This document shows positions 1 through 7,215 of a DNA stretch of 64,000 bases, one piece after another. The notes beneath the pieces were generated by a model, which searched no databases, was not told where the DNA came from, and was given only the letters and a program-made list of their open reading frames with translations. The DNA is from Lachnospiraceae bacterium (GTDB lineage: Bacteria > Bacillota > Clostridia > Lachnospirales > Lachnospiraceae): positions 61,404-125,403 of the forward strand of contig JAUNIX010000004.1 of NCBI GenBank assembly GCA_030523275.1, in the 5' to 3' direction. Position 1 is the stretch's first letter. Every line of letters begins with the position of its first letter. A program made the translations under genes and the position numbers.

Positions 1-54
1 ACATTTAACCATCTCTTTTTGAATTCTTTATATAATCATTGGATTTCTGTTTTT

Positions 55-119
55 ACTTAATAGGTATATATTTATCACTTTATTAAGTTATTATTAATTC
101 TAAAATTCCCATATATAAT
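55..119 (+). promoter_or_regulatory. Promoter and inverted repeat upstream of XRE gene
   Basis: A perfect -10 box TATAAT lies at 114-119, with a weak -35 (TTATTA, 91-96) at 17 bp. Just upstream is an inverted repeat ACTTAATA (55-62) / TATTAAGT (81-88), which could be an operator for the XRE protein that follows. The promoter is read directly from sequence; the operator role is inference. Confidence 0.5.
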
Positions 120-146
120 GAATATTAAGATTGGAGGGGATAATGC

Positions 147-482
147 ATGAGTAATTTAAATAGTGAAATTGGAAAACGAATTTCCACTTTACGCAAAGAA
201 CGTCATATGACACAGGAACAACTTGCTGAGGCATTAGACATCTCCATCAAACATTGTAGTTGTGTAGAACGTGGCGTTTCAGCCCTATCATTGGAAAAAC
301 TAATTGAAATATGTGATATTTTTGATACCAGTCTGGATTATCTGGTTCGTGGAAAAGTTCTGGATGTACTATTCACACTTCCATCTTCTTTTACTGAGAT
401 TCTTACACAAATATCAGATGAGGAACAAGTCGTTTTGAAAGAATATCTCAATTTATATTCTAAAATAAAATCTTTTTCATAA
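147..482 (+). CDS. XRE-family transcriptional regulator
   Basis: A 111-residue cytoplasmic DNA-binding protein. Residues about 7-65 form a lambda-repressor-type HTH_3 domain: the first helix pair (ISTLRKERHMTQEQLAEAL) is classic, the recognition helix follows, and the domain ends in SLDYLVRG. The remaining 45 residues are a short helical tail without a recognised effector domain. The ATG at 147 is preceded by GGAGGGG at 133-139. It is monocistronic and convergent with the next gene, sharing a bidirectional terminator. The target is unknown; self-regulation through the upstream inverted repeat is a reasonable guess. Confidence 0.85.
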   Translation: MSNLNSEIGKRISTLRKERHMTQEQLAEALDISIKHCSCVERGVSALSLEKLIEICDIFDTSLDYLVRGKVLDVLFTLPSSFTEILTQISDEEQVVLKEYLNLYSKIKSFS

Positions 483-503
483 AAGTTACATATAATATAT
501 AAT

Positions 504-538
504 AAAGGTCAGAAACACTACTTCGGTTTCTGACCTTT
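504..538. terminator. Bidirectional intrinsic terminator
   Basis: A perfect 13-bp stem (504-516 with 526-538, AAAGGTCAGAAAC arm) around a 9-nt loop, flanked by T-rich sequence on the right and A-rich on the left. It sits between convergent genes ending at 482 (+) and 553 (-) and can serve both. Confidence 0.85.
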
Positions 539-552
539 TAATCTTCATAATT

Positions 553-843
553 TTATTTTAACTTTTTAATCAATTTCTCAATCTCATCTACATCTATTTC
601 TAAAATTTCCGCTATCTGTTTAATAGATTGACCTTTTTCGAGTTTTTTTCTGATTAAATCTAGATATTCATTTTCTATTGCTTCCTGTTGTTCTAAAATT
701 CTCTCTTCCCACTCTTGCATATATCTCACACTCACTTCCGCATTATTTTGAATATCTACTATACGATTTTTCATAGCCTGCAAACTAATATTACCATATA
801 CATGTTTATGATCATTGGTATATTCCATCAAATACAAATTCAT
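553..843 (-). CDS. Small helical protein, possible C-terminal remnant of an Rpn/PD-(D/E)XK nuclease
   Basis: A 96-residue, charged, almost wholly helical product. From residue 40 on it looks like the tail found on Rpn-type recombination-promoting nucleases (long Glu-rich helix, then IKQIAEILEIDVDEIEKLIKKLK-like HTH-style repeats), but no nuclease core precedes it: the 170 bases upstream hold no further coding frame. It may therefore be a decayed end of such a gene; an intact relative lies at 58560-59552. It could equally be a stand-alone small protein. No good ribosome site is seen before the ATG at 843. Family call is inference and weak. Confidence 0.4.
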   Translation of the reverse strand: MNLYLMEYTNDHKHVYGNISLQAMKNRIVDIQNNAEVSVRYMQEWEERILEQQEAIENEYLDLIRKKLEKGQSIKQIAEILEIDVDEIEKLIKKLK

Positions 844-923
844 TATAGTTGAATTTTTGAGACATGTAAAGAAACACTCTACTTTTTGAAAGTTGAGTAT
901 TTAAAAAAGATATGAAGACACAA

Positions 924-970
924 AAAAGCAGCCTTCAAATCCAAGAAATGTGTTGTAAAAGACTGCTTTA
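924..970 (-). terminator. Terminator of the LysR-citrate synthase operon
   Basis: Stem AAAGCAG (925-931) with CTGCTTT (963-969), extended by CTT/AAG across one mismatch, about 47 bases beyond the citrate synthase stop. On the minus strand the stem is followed by a T-run (A-run at 922-927 on the plus strand). Confidence 0.65.
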
Positions 971-1016
971 TTATACATTATTTTTATATTTTTGTAAATA
1001 ATTTACTTTTTATTTC

Positions 1017-2354
1017 TTACTCTCTTTCCTTCATCACACTCATATATGCCGGACGAATAATCTTATTCATGCCAATCTGTTCTTCAATACGATGTGCACT
1101 CCATCCTGCAACTCGTGCCATCGCAAAAAGCGGTGTGAATAATTCGCGTGGAATACCAAGCATTTCATATACAAAACCGCTATAGAAGTCAACATTTGGG
1201 CTGACTCCCTTAAAAATCTTACGTTTTTTGGCGATAATCTTTGGTGCTAATTCTTCAATTGCATTGTATAAGAACATATCATCATCGCGACCTTTCTCTG
1301 CTGCCAATCGCTCTACAAAGTTTTTGAAAATGACTTCTCGTGGATCAGACAGAGAATATACCGCATGTCCCATACCGTAAATCAGTCCTTTATGGTCGAA
1401 TGCTTCACCATCCACAATTTTCGTAAGATAACATTCAATCTCATCTTTATCACGAATATCATGAAGATGGCCTTTAATATCTTCTATCATTTCCATAACT
1501 TTTAAGTTTGCACCACCGTGTTTTGGTCCTTTTAGAGAAGACATCGCCGCTGCAATCGCTGCATAAGTGTCGGAACCGGACGAAGTTACAACTCTGGTCG
1601 TAAAAGTAGAGTTATTACCACCACCATGTTCCATATGTAACATAAGGGCAATATCAAGTACTTTCGCCTCTAAACGGGAATATTTTTGATCTGCTCTCAA
1701 CATCATCAAAATATTTTCAGCAGTAGATAATTCTAATTCTGGTCGGTGTATGAACATACTTCGTTCATTGACATAATGATCATACGCCAAATAAGAATAT
1801 ACTGCCAACATTGGGAAAATACTGATTAATTGAATACATTGACGAAGACTATTATCTACTGTATTCACACTTGCATTGTCGTCATAGGAAGCAAGCGTTA
1901 AAATACTTTTTGTCATATGATTCATAATATCTTTGGTCGGAGCTTTCATGATAACATCTCGTGTGAAGTTTGTTGGCAAGTCTCGACAATCTGCCAAAAC
2001 TTTACGGAATTTAACTAATTCTTCTTCCGATGGTTTCTCTCCAAATATAAGTAAATAAGCAGTTCGTTCAAAACCATATCCCTTGATATGCGCCTCCGTT
2101 ACTAAATCTTCAATCTGATATCCTCGATACCAAAGTCTTCCCTCACAAGGAGTTTTTACTCCATCGACATTTTCAAATGCATCAATTCTGGATATATTAG
2201 TAAGACCAGTTAAAACACCTTTCCCCTCCTGATCACGAAGTCCACGATTTACTCCATATTCTTCAAATAATTGATCGGAAATCACATCGTTTTTCCTACA
2301 TATTGTTTCCTGCTGTTTTGCGTAAGATGAAATTCTTTCATTATACTGTTTCAT
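1017..2354 (-). CDS. gltA: Citrate synthase
   Basis: A 445-residue citrate synthase that condenses oxaloacetate and acetyl-CoA, the entry of the oxidative TCA branch leading to 2-oxoglutarate and glutamate in anaerobes. Family signatures are all present: the first active-site region HMEHGGGNNSTFT, the GPKHGGAN loop, and the catalytic GMGHAVYS segment with downstream DPRE. The length fits the longer clostridial/Bacteroidetes-type enzymes with an extra N-terminal region. The ATG is preceded by GGAGGAG (2362-2368). It is second in an operon 27 bp behind a LysR gene, with no terminator or promoter between, so the regulator and enzyme are probably co-transcribed. A terminator lies at 924-970. Confidence 0.93.
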   Translation of the reverse strand: MKQYNERISSYAKQQETICRKNDVISDQLFEEYGVNRGLRDQEGKGVLTGLTNISRIDAFENVDGVKTPCEGRLWYRGYQIEDLVTEAHIKGYGFERTAYLLIFGEKPSEEELVKFRKVLADCRDLPTNFTRDVIMKAPTKDIMNHMTKSILTLASYDDNASVNTVDNSLRQCIQLISIFPMLAVYSYLAYDHYVNERSMFIHRPELELSTAENILMMLRADQKYSRLEAKVLDIALMLHMEHGGGNNSTFTTRVVTSSGSDTYAAIAAAMSSLKGPKHGGANLKVMEMIEDIKGHLHDIRDKDEIECYLTKIVDGEAFDHKGLIYGMGHAVYSLSDPREVIFKNFVERLAAEKGRDDDMFLYNAIEELAPKIIAKKRKIFKGVSPNVDFYSGFVYEMLGIPRELFTPLFAMARVAGWSAHRIEEQIGMNKIIRPAYMSVMKERE

Positions 2355-2381
2355 GATTCATCTCCTCCATTCTGATTTGTT

Positions 2382-3326
2382 CTACGATTGAAACACCTCT
2401 TTTGCAGTTTCAATAAATGCTTTGGTCGCTTTCGTCTGATATTTCCTTTTCTTGTATCCTATTGATATCCAACGCTCCGGCATTAGATAGTCAAACTGAT
2501 AAAATAATATATTTTCATCCTCATCTGCATATCGCACAACCGTATCTGACACAAGTGCGGCTCCAAAACCGCGTCTTGCAAACTGATACGCTGTATTTTG
2601 CTGGTTAAAAGTCATTTTTGTCTTTGGACTTTTTCCATAATAATGAAAAATCATAGTACTGCGCATATAAATTTCATTTCGTGGCTGTAAAGTCAGAAAC
2701 GGGATATCTATCACATCATCTAATGTAATCTTTTCTGCATCAGGAAGTAAAAATTCATCTCTTTTAATCTGCTTTGCTGTCATGCCTTTTTCTAATAATG
2801 CCTTATTTGTAATTAATTGTTTGGGTACTGCTAACAACACATAATTTTGAAACAGTCGTTCCGAAGCCAAATCATCCTCATACCAGTCTGTCTCCATGAT
2901 CAGATCAATTTCATCATCTCGAATCATATTTTTTAGTACATCAAAAGATTCTTCTCGAACTTCTACTTCAATTCCCGGATATTTTTGAGAAAATAATTCT
3001 AAAACTTCCGGCATCAAATATGTCATACATACACTGGCAGCTCCAATGACAATCTTTCCTGTCCTTGCCTGCTCCATTTTCTGTAATTCATCCTTTAATT
3101 CAGCTTCCATTTCATAAATTTTCTGGATTGTAAGAATATATTTTTTTCCACTGTCCGTTAATCTAAGCGGTGAAGTTCCCCGTTCAAAAAGTGGAGTCCC
3201 CAGTTTTTCTTCTGTTTTCTTAACTGCAATGCTAAGTGCCGGCTGTGTCATATAGAGTCTTTTCGCTGCCTTCGAAAAGCTTCCTGCCTTATATACCTCA
3301 TAAATATAATTCATGTGTTGAAACAT
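2382..3326 (-). CDS. LysR-family regulator, operon partner of citrate synthase
   Basis: A 314-residue LysR-type regulator. Residues 1-60 carry the winged HTH (AAKRLYMTQPALSIAVKKTEEKLGTPLFER pattern), and residues about 90-310 form the two-lobed periplasmic-binding-protein-like effector domain. It is the first gene of a two-gene operon with citrate synthase; in Bacillus the LysR proteins CcpC and CitR control citrate synthase genes, so a role in citrate/glutamate balance is likely. The protein is not an obvious CcpC orthologue by sequence. Its promoter region holds a 10-bp inverted repeat and a CcpC-like box (see 3361-3395), consistent with autoregulation. Confidence 0.85.
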   Translation of the reverse strand: MFQHMNYIYEVYKAGSFSKAAKRLYMTQPALSIAVKKTEEKLGTPLFERGTSPLRLTDSGKKYILTIQKIYEMEAELKDELQKMEQARTGKIVIGAASVCMTYLMPEVLELFSQKYPGIEVEVREESFDVLKNMIRDDEIDLIMETDWYEDDLASERLFQNYVLLAVPKQLITNKALLEKGMTAKQIKRDEFLLPDAEKITLDDVIDIPFLTLQPRNEIYMRSTMIFHYYGKSPKTKMTFNQQNTAYQFARRGFGAALVSDTVVRYADEDENILFYQFDYLMPERWISIGYKKRKYQTKATKAFIETAKEVFQS

Positions 3327-3360
3327 TTTTGTACCCTCTTTTAACCATTCATACTGCGAT

Positions 3361-3395
3361 ATAAATTTGTTTTATATTGTTTTTCAACAATATAA
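3361..3395 (-). promoter_or_regulatory. Candidate LysR operator upstream of the LysR-gltA operon
   Basis: ATAA-N7-TTAT at 3361-3375, the dyad described for Bacillus CcpC, overlaps a perfect inverted repeat TTATATTGTT (3372-3381) / AACAATATAA (3386-3395) with a 4-base centre. A near copy ATAA-N8-TTAT follows at 3392-3407. The region is AT-rich, so the short dyad could occur by chance; the 10-bp repeat is much less likely to. Confidence 0.5.
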
Positions 3396-3436
3396 CGCTA
3401 ATTTTATACCATTTTACAAATATAATCAAGTTAAAA

Positions 3437-3481
3437 AAAAGAATCTCGTTTTATGAGATTCTTCATGAACGAGATTCTTTT
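3437..3481 (-). terminator. Terminator with two competing stems
   Basis: The 14-bp arms AAAAGAATCTCGTT (3437-3450) and AACGAGATTCTTTT (3468-3481) pair perfectly. A shorter alternative stem, GAATCTC (3441-3447) with GAGATTC (3455-3461), competes because GAGATTCTT occurs twice. It lies 10 bases past the stop of the OB-fold protein gene and ends in T-rich sequence on the minus strand. Confidence 0.75.
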
Positions 3482-3490
3482 GTCTATCTT

Positions 3491-3958
3491 CTATTTTATA
3501 CTATCAATATCGATACTATATCCAAGCACTTCACCAACGCTTGTACATTTTCCCCTAATTGTAATTTTATCTCCCTCTTCCATGTCAAGGATTTTCTTTT
3601 CCTGTTTTTTGTCTTTTATATAACATTGAATATTAGTCAGGTCAAATTCTCCAGTTGTTACACATACATAGCTCATATCACTGTCAATCGTACCTAGTTT
3701 TCCGCTCACTTCTAAATATTTACCCTTATATTCTTTTGAAGCTTTTGCAGCATTTTTTTCTAATGCCTCTGATAATATACCGGCAGATACTTTTTTATAT
3801 GTAATCTTTTTCTTAGATTCTTTTGCCTCTGTTTTCGTTTCTGATTGGACATTGGTATTTTCAGATTCATCGTCTCCACCAAAAACGCCTCCTAAAATAA
3901 CAATGGCAATGATTACAATTATGATCCATTTTAATTTACCGCCTTTTTTCTTTTTCAT
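3491..3958 (-). CDS. Membrane-anchored OB-fold (tRNA_anti-like) protein
   Basis: A 155-residue protein with a Lys-rich N-terminus and one membrane segment (residues about 10-28), then a charged linker (Glu/Lys/Thr-rich, 30-52), and an extracytoplasmic domain (55-155). The domain has the pattern of the tRNA_anti-like OB-fold family: YLEVSGKLGTIDSD near the start, then a run of beta strands ending EGDKITIRGKCTSVGE. Such domains are common on Firmicute cell surfaces, with no known biochemical function. AGGAGG precedes the ATG. It is monocistronic with its own terminator. Fold assignment is from pattern recognition. Confidence 0.65.
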   Translation of the reverse strand: MKKKKGGKLKWIIIVIIAIVILGGVFGGDDESENTNVQSETKTEAKESKKKITYKKVSAGILSEALEKNAAKASKEYKGKYLEVSGKLGTIDSDMSYVCVTTGEFDLTNIQCYIKDKKQEKKILDMEEGDKITIRGKCTSVGEVLGYSIDIDSIK

Positions 3959-4030
3959 AACTTCCTCCTATCTTTTTATTATTACAATAGCAGAAAGTCT
4001 TGCAAAATTGGTACGCTGCCAGCGTACATT

Positions 4031-5107
4031 TTACCAAAAAATATCTTCTATTATGACCATTACCATAATTGCTATCATTAGAATTGCTACCGATACGAGT
4101 ATTTTTATCCCATGATATAAAAACTCCCGCTCGCGAAATCGATCTAACATTTTGTCTGAAATCCCCATATAATTAAAATAATAAAATATACTGCACAAAA
4201 AACCAGAGAATACAAATATCCGCTCAAACCATAACTGTTTGCCTATCAACGGCTTACCAGTGGGATCATCTGCCTCAAGCGTAAAAGATAAGTACATCAA
4301 CATGGCATATCCAATGACAGCAATTATCATTTTCCATCTTGTTTTTGTCCGAAATCCTGGCGGTAAGAAATTAATTTCGGCTATCGAATCACCCAACAGA
4401 TTGTGTAAATCTTTTTCTAATTCTTCTATAGTCTGATAGCGCTGCTCTGGATCTAAATGAATACACTTTGATATCATCTGTCCTAACTTCCCATCAGGAA
4501 TTTTATCATTGGGATGTTTCCCGATCAGAAGATAATTGATCGTCACACCAAGTGCGAAAATATCGGATCTAGAATCTGTCTGACGAAAGCCATACTGCTC
4601 TGGAGGTGCATAATCCACGGTACCAATAAATTCTGTATCTTTCTTATGATCCTTTCTATATTGCCTGGAGGCATTAAAATCAATCAAATAAACATTACCT
4701 TCTTTACTGAGCATGATATTTGAAGGCTTTAAATCCCGATGAATAATTGGCTGGTCATGATGATGAAGTTGTTTTAAAATCGTGCATAAGCACAACCAAA
4801 TTTGCAACACTTTTTCCTGTTCTATTTTTCCGTTTTTTTGTAATAATTTCTCTAAAGAAGATCCATGCACATATTCTTCGATCAAAATCACCTGATCACC
4901 ATCTTGTATGATGTGATGAACCTGGGGTATCCCTTGAAACTTTTCTTCCATCAATATTTGATAGATTTCCGGTTGCGAACAGCGTATCTTTTTCTTAACG
5001 AATAATTCCCCCGTCTGCTTTTCTTTTACGAGATAAACTTGTTTTTCATTATCTAATACTGTCAATTCTTCATAACAAGACAGTTGATATTCTTCCTCTA
5101 ATGTCAT
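4031..5107 (-). CDS. Membrane-bound Ser/Thr protein kinase
   Basis: A 358-residue eukaryotic-type kinase. Residues about 10-235 are the kinase domain: ATP-site Lys near 38-40 (LFVKKK), catalytic HRDLKPSN at 123-130, activation loop with IGTVDYAPPEQYG (161-173), and SRSDIFALGVTI after it. The usual DFG is DFN (143-145), the metal-binding Asp being kept. The glycine-rich loop is poorly conserved. Three membrane segments follow (about 259-278, 289-310, 329-350), so the kinase faces the cytoplasm and there is no PASTA region, unlike PrkC/PknB. AGAGGTAA precedes the ATG. It is divergent from the 148-residue protein at 5203, with a 95-bp shared promoter region. Confidence 0.85.
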   Translation of the reverse strand: MTLEEEYQLSCYEELTVLDNEKQVYLVKEKQTGELFVKKKIRCSQPEIYQILMEEKFQGIPQVHHIIQDGDQVILIEEYVHGSSLEKLLQKNGKIEQEKVLQIWLCLCTILKQLHHHDQPIIHRDLKPSNIMLSKEGNVYLIDFNASRQYRKDHKKDTEFIGTVDYAPPEQYGFRQTDSRSDIFALGVTINYLLIGKHPNDKIPDGKLGQMISKCIHLDPEQRYQTIEELEKDLHNLLGDSIAEINFLPPGFRTKTRWKMIIAVIGYAMLMYLSFTLEADDPTGKPLIGKQLWFERIFVFSGFLCSIFYYFNYMGISDKMLDRFREREFLYHGIKILVSVAILMIAIMVMVIIEDIFW

Positions 5108-5139
5108 AACTTACCTCTTTTCATATCAACGATTCTTTC

Positions 5140-5168
5140 TTGTAACTTTTTGGCACCTATTGTATCAT
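5140..5168 (+). promoter_or_regulatory. Promoter for the gene at 5203
   Basis: TTGTAA (5140-5145), 17-bp spacer, TATCAT (5163-5168), 35 bases upstream of the ATG. Confidence 0.55.
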
Positions 5169-5202
5169 AGAGATAAATCAAAAAAATGAAAGGCAAAACA
5201 AT

Positions 5203-5649
5203 ATGAACGATTCAACCACAGATCAGTTAAATAAACGCCTGAAATCCATTACGATGAAAGATTTCTCTAACTACTTAAAACAATTAAAACAGGCGCCAAC
5301 TCTCTATGAATTTTTTAATCTTTATATGTTGGAAAATCATTTATCTGCATCTGAAATTATAAGAAACAGTTTCATTGCAAGAAACTATGGATATGAAATC
5401 TTAAATGGCAAAAAATCCAACCCTTCCCGCGACCATTTGTTGGCACTCTGCATCGGATCTCATATGGATTTAGATACAACACAACATGCTTTAAGAATTG
5501 CAAAGCTTGGAGAGTTATATTCAAAAATCCCCCGTGATGCTGCCATTATGTTAATGATCAATCAAGAACAATGGAACATCATTGGGATAAATGAACTTTT
5601 AGTAGAACATGAACTGGAACCAATTCATTACACAAAAAATTTGAAATAG
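5203..5649 (+). CDS. Hypothetical protein with XRE-like helical core, divergent from the kinase
   Basis: A 148-residue soluble protein without a confident family. Residues 35-100 look like a diverged HTH fold (LSASEIIRNSFIARNYGYEI, then NPSRDHLLALCIG), in which the second and third helices would read the DNA or bind a partner. The C-terminal 45 residues include a Met/Ile-rich helix. Proteins of this shape are often found next to bacterial Ser/Thr kinases, so it may be a kinase substrate or a regulator of the pair; this is inference from position. The start has a modest ribosome site (GAAAGG). It converges on the HAD gene with only two bases between stops. Confidence 0.6.
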   Translation: MNDSTTDQLNKRLKSITMKDFSNYLKQLKQAPTLYEFFNLYMLENHLSASEIIRNSFIARNYGYEILNGKKSNPSRDHLLALCIGSHMDLDTTQHALRIAKLGELYSKIPRDAAIMLMINQEQWNIIGINELLVEHELEPIHYTKNLK

Positions 5650-5651
5650 AA

Positions 5652-6446
5652 TTATATCAACCTAAAATGTTTCAACGCCCGATAAATACCATCCTCTCTG
5701 ACATCTGTTGTCACATACGTAACCAGATCTTTTAGTTCGGGCGCACCATTGCCCATTAATACAGATTGTTCTGTGTGTTCTAACATCGAAATATCATTTA
5801 CAGAATCACCAAAACTGATCGTATCCGCAATATCCATATTTAAATGTTTTAGCAGATCGTCAATTCCGGTTGCTTTTGAATATCCTTTGGGAATCACTTC
5901 CCAAAAATCAATATCTCTCTCAATCACAGAAAAATGATGTTCCAAAAATGATCGAAATTCCAGTGGTGGTTGTTTCGGATCAAACCACATTGTGAACTTG
6001 TCTGTTTGAAAGTCGATTTTTTCTTCATATTGATAATATTGGATCGCAACACCCTGCTTTTTAAAATAACGCTCCACTAGATTTAAGTCTTTAATACTAG
6101 ACTCTGGTGGAAAAACCAATCCTTCTTTTCCTTCAAAGAAAATATCAATCTTCTCTCTTTGATTCCATTTAATCAATTCCTGCACTAATTTCGGATCTAT
6201 CTCCACATGTAAAATTTCTTTCTTACGATATTTGATGTAAGTACCACAGCCACATATATAGCCATCAAATGGATAATTTTGGATATTGTCTCCTACACTT
6301 CCTATCGGTCTTCCTGTATTAACAAAACAAAGATGTCCATTTGCCTGTGCCTTTTTTATTGCTCTTATTGCTGATTCTGTGATATTGGAACTTCCATCTG
6401 CGACCAAAGTACCATCAATATCAAAAAAGAGTAACTTTTGATTCAT
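5652..6446 (-). CDS. Cof-type HAD-IIB sugar-phosphate phosphatase
   Basis: A 264-residue cytoplasmic HAD phosphatase of the Cof/IIB subfamily. Motif I FFDIDGTLVADG is at the N-terminus with both catalytic aspartates, motif II is the TGR turn after FVNTGRP, and motif IV is SFGDSVNDISMLE near residue 215, followed by MGNGAPELK. The long alpha/beta cap between motifs II and III is typical of the subfamily, which dephosphorylates sugar phosphates, FMN or pyridoxal phosphate. The substrate is not predictable from sequence. It is probably the last gene of its transcript, 17 bp downstream of the membrane protein at 6464. Confidence 0.88.
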   Translation of the reverse strand: MNQKLLFFDIDGTLVADGSSNITESAIRAIKKAQANGHLCFVNTGRPIGSVGDNIQNYPFDGYICGCGTYIKYRKKEILHVEIDPKLVQELIKWNQREKIDIFFEGKEGLVFPPESSIKDLNLVERYFKKQGVAIQYYQYEEKIDFQTDKFTMWFDPKQPPLEFRSFLEHHFSVIERDIDFWEVIPKGYSKATGIDDLLKHLNMDIADTISFGDSVNDISMLEHTEQSVLMGNGAPELKDLVTYVTTDVREDGIYRALKHFRLI

Positions 6447-6463
6447 TTTTGACCCCTGTATCT

Positions 6464-6823
6464 TTATAACTTGCGCTTATTCTTTTTGTATGTGTATTTC
6501 ATTGGCGCTTTCTTTTTCTCAAGAATTTTACGCGAAGTAATATAATATAGAATAATAACCAAAACAATCACAGCATCGCCAACATATTCGATGATTTCAC
6601 CGGTACGTGGTGCAAAAAGTCCTGACTGACCAAGAAATATAATGCCCAGAGCAATGGCAAACAACCATGTGATCAATCCCATCGGTTTAGAAAACTTAAT
6701 AATAGAAGCTTTTGTATACCTTTGCTCACTAATACCATATGCGGTTCCTTTCGCAATCTGCGTATAACCTGCTACTAAAAAGAAAAAAACGATCATAATA
6801 TCAACTACATATTTTGTTCTCAT
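6464..6823 (-). CDS. Small membrane protein, unknown function
   Basis: A 119-residue protein with three membrane segments (about 5-22, 48-67, 80-99) and a strongly basic C-terminal tail (KKKAPMKYTYKKNKRKL). It resembles DUF3784-like small membrane proteins in layout, but no motif confirms this. AGGAGG precedes the ATG by a normal distance. It is followed by the HAD gene 17 bp on, so the two are likely co-transcribed. Confidence 0.6.
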   Translation of the reverse strand: MRTKYVVDIMIVFFFLVAGYTQIAKGTAYGISEQRYTKASIIKFSKPMGLITWLFAIALGIIFLGQSGLFAPRTGEIIEYVGDAVIVLVIILYYITSRKILEKKKAPMKYTYKKNKRKL

Positions 6824-6890
6824 CTTTGAAATCCTCCTATCTCACTATTTTTTATTATATCATAAGAATCTACATCACGTTTGAAAATCT

Positions 6891-7202
6891 TTATGTATCC
6901 AGCCATCTTTTCCCATCTTCTTGCATCTGCCTTAATCTGGCATATTCGTTTTGCAACATGTTTTTCCCCTCATTCGTAATCACATACCATTTCTTACGTC
7001 CCTGCTGATCCGTTTTTCTGATAATCTCATTGTCCTCAAATTTTGAAAGCATCGCATATAAAGTGCCAGGTCCAACTTTGACTCTGCCATGAGATAATTC
7101 TAGTACTTTCGCCATAATATCTACACCACAGCATTCCTCCATTAATGCCAGTAAAATATAATACATCGGCTCCGTTAAGGTTTGAAATTGTTCCCTTGCC
7201 AT
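6891..7202 (-). CDS. PadR-family transcriptional regulator (DUF2812 operon)
   Basis: A 103-residue PadR repressor: winged HTH (residues 8-85: LTEPMYYILLALME, then GPGTLYAMLSKFEDNEII, the hallmark PadR recognition region, then KWYVITNEGK wing) and a short C-terminal helix for dimerisation. It is third in an operon behind two DUF2812 membrane proteins, a standard PadR context. The operon promoter carries paired palindromes that fit a PadR site (9867-9922), so autorepression is likely. AGGAGTGAG precedes the ATG, the same junction sequence as before the middle gene. The inducer is unknown; PadR proteins often sense drugs or phenolics, or are controlled by their partner membrane protein. Confidence 0.88.
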   Translation of the reverse strand: MAREQFQTLTEPMYYILLALMEECCGVDIMAKVLELSHGRVKVGPGTLYAMLSKFEDNEIIRKTDQQGRKKWYVITNEGKNMLQNEYARLRQMQEDGKRWLDT

Positions 7203-7215
7203 TTGCTTCTCACTC

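Noticed and set aside
3377..3697. A 106-codon + strand frame.
   Set aside because: It runs through a terminator and antisense to the OB-fold gene; no ribosome site.
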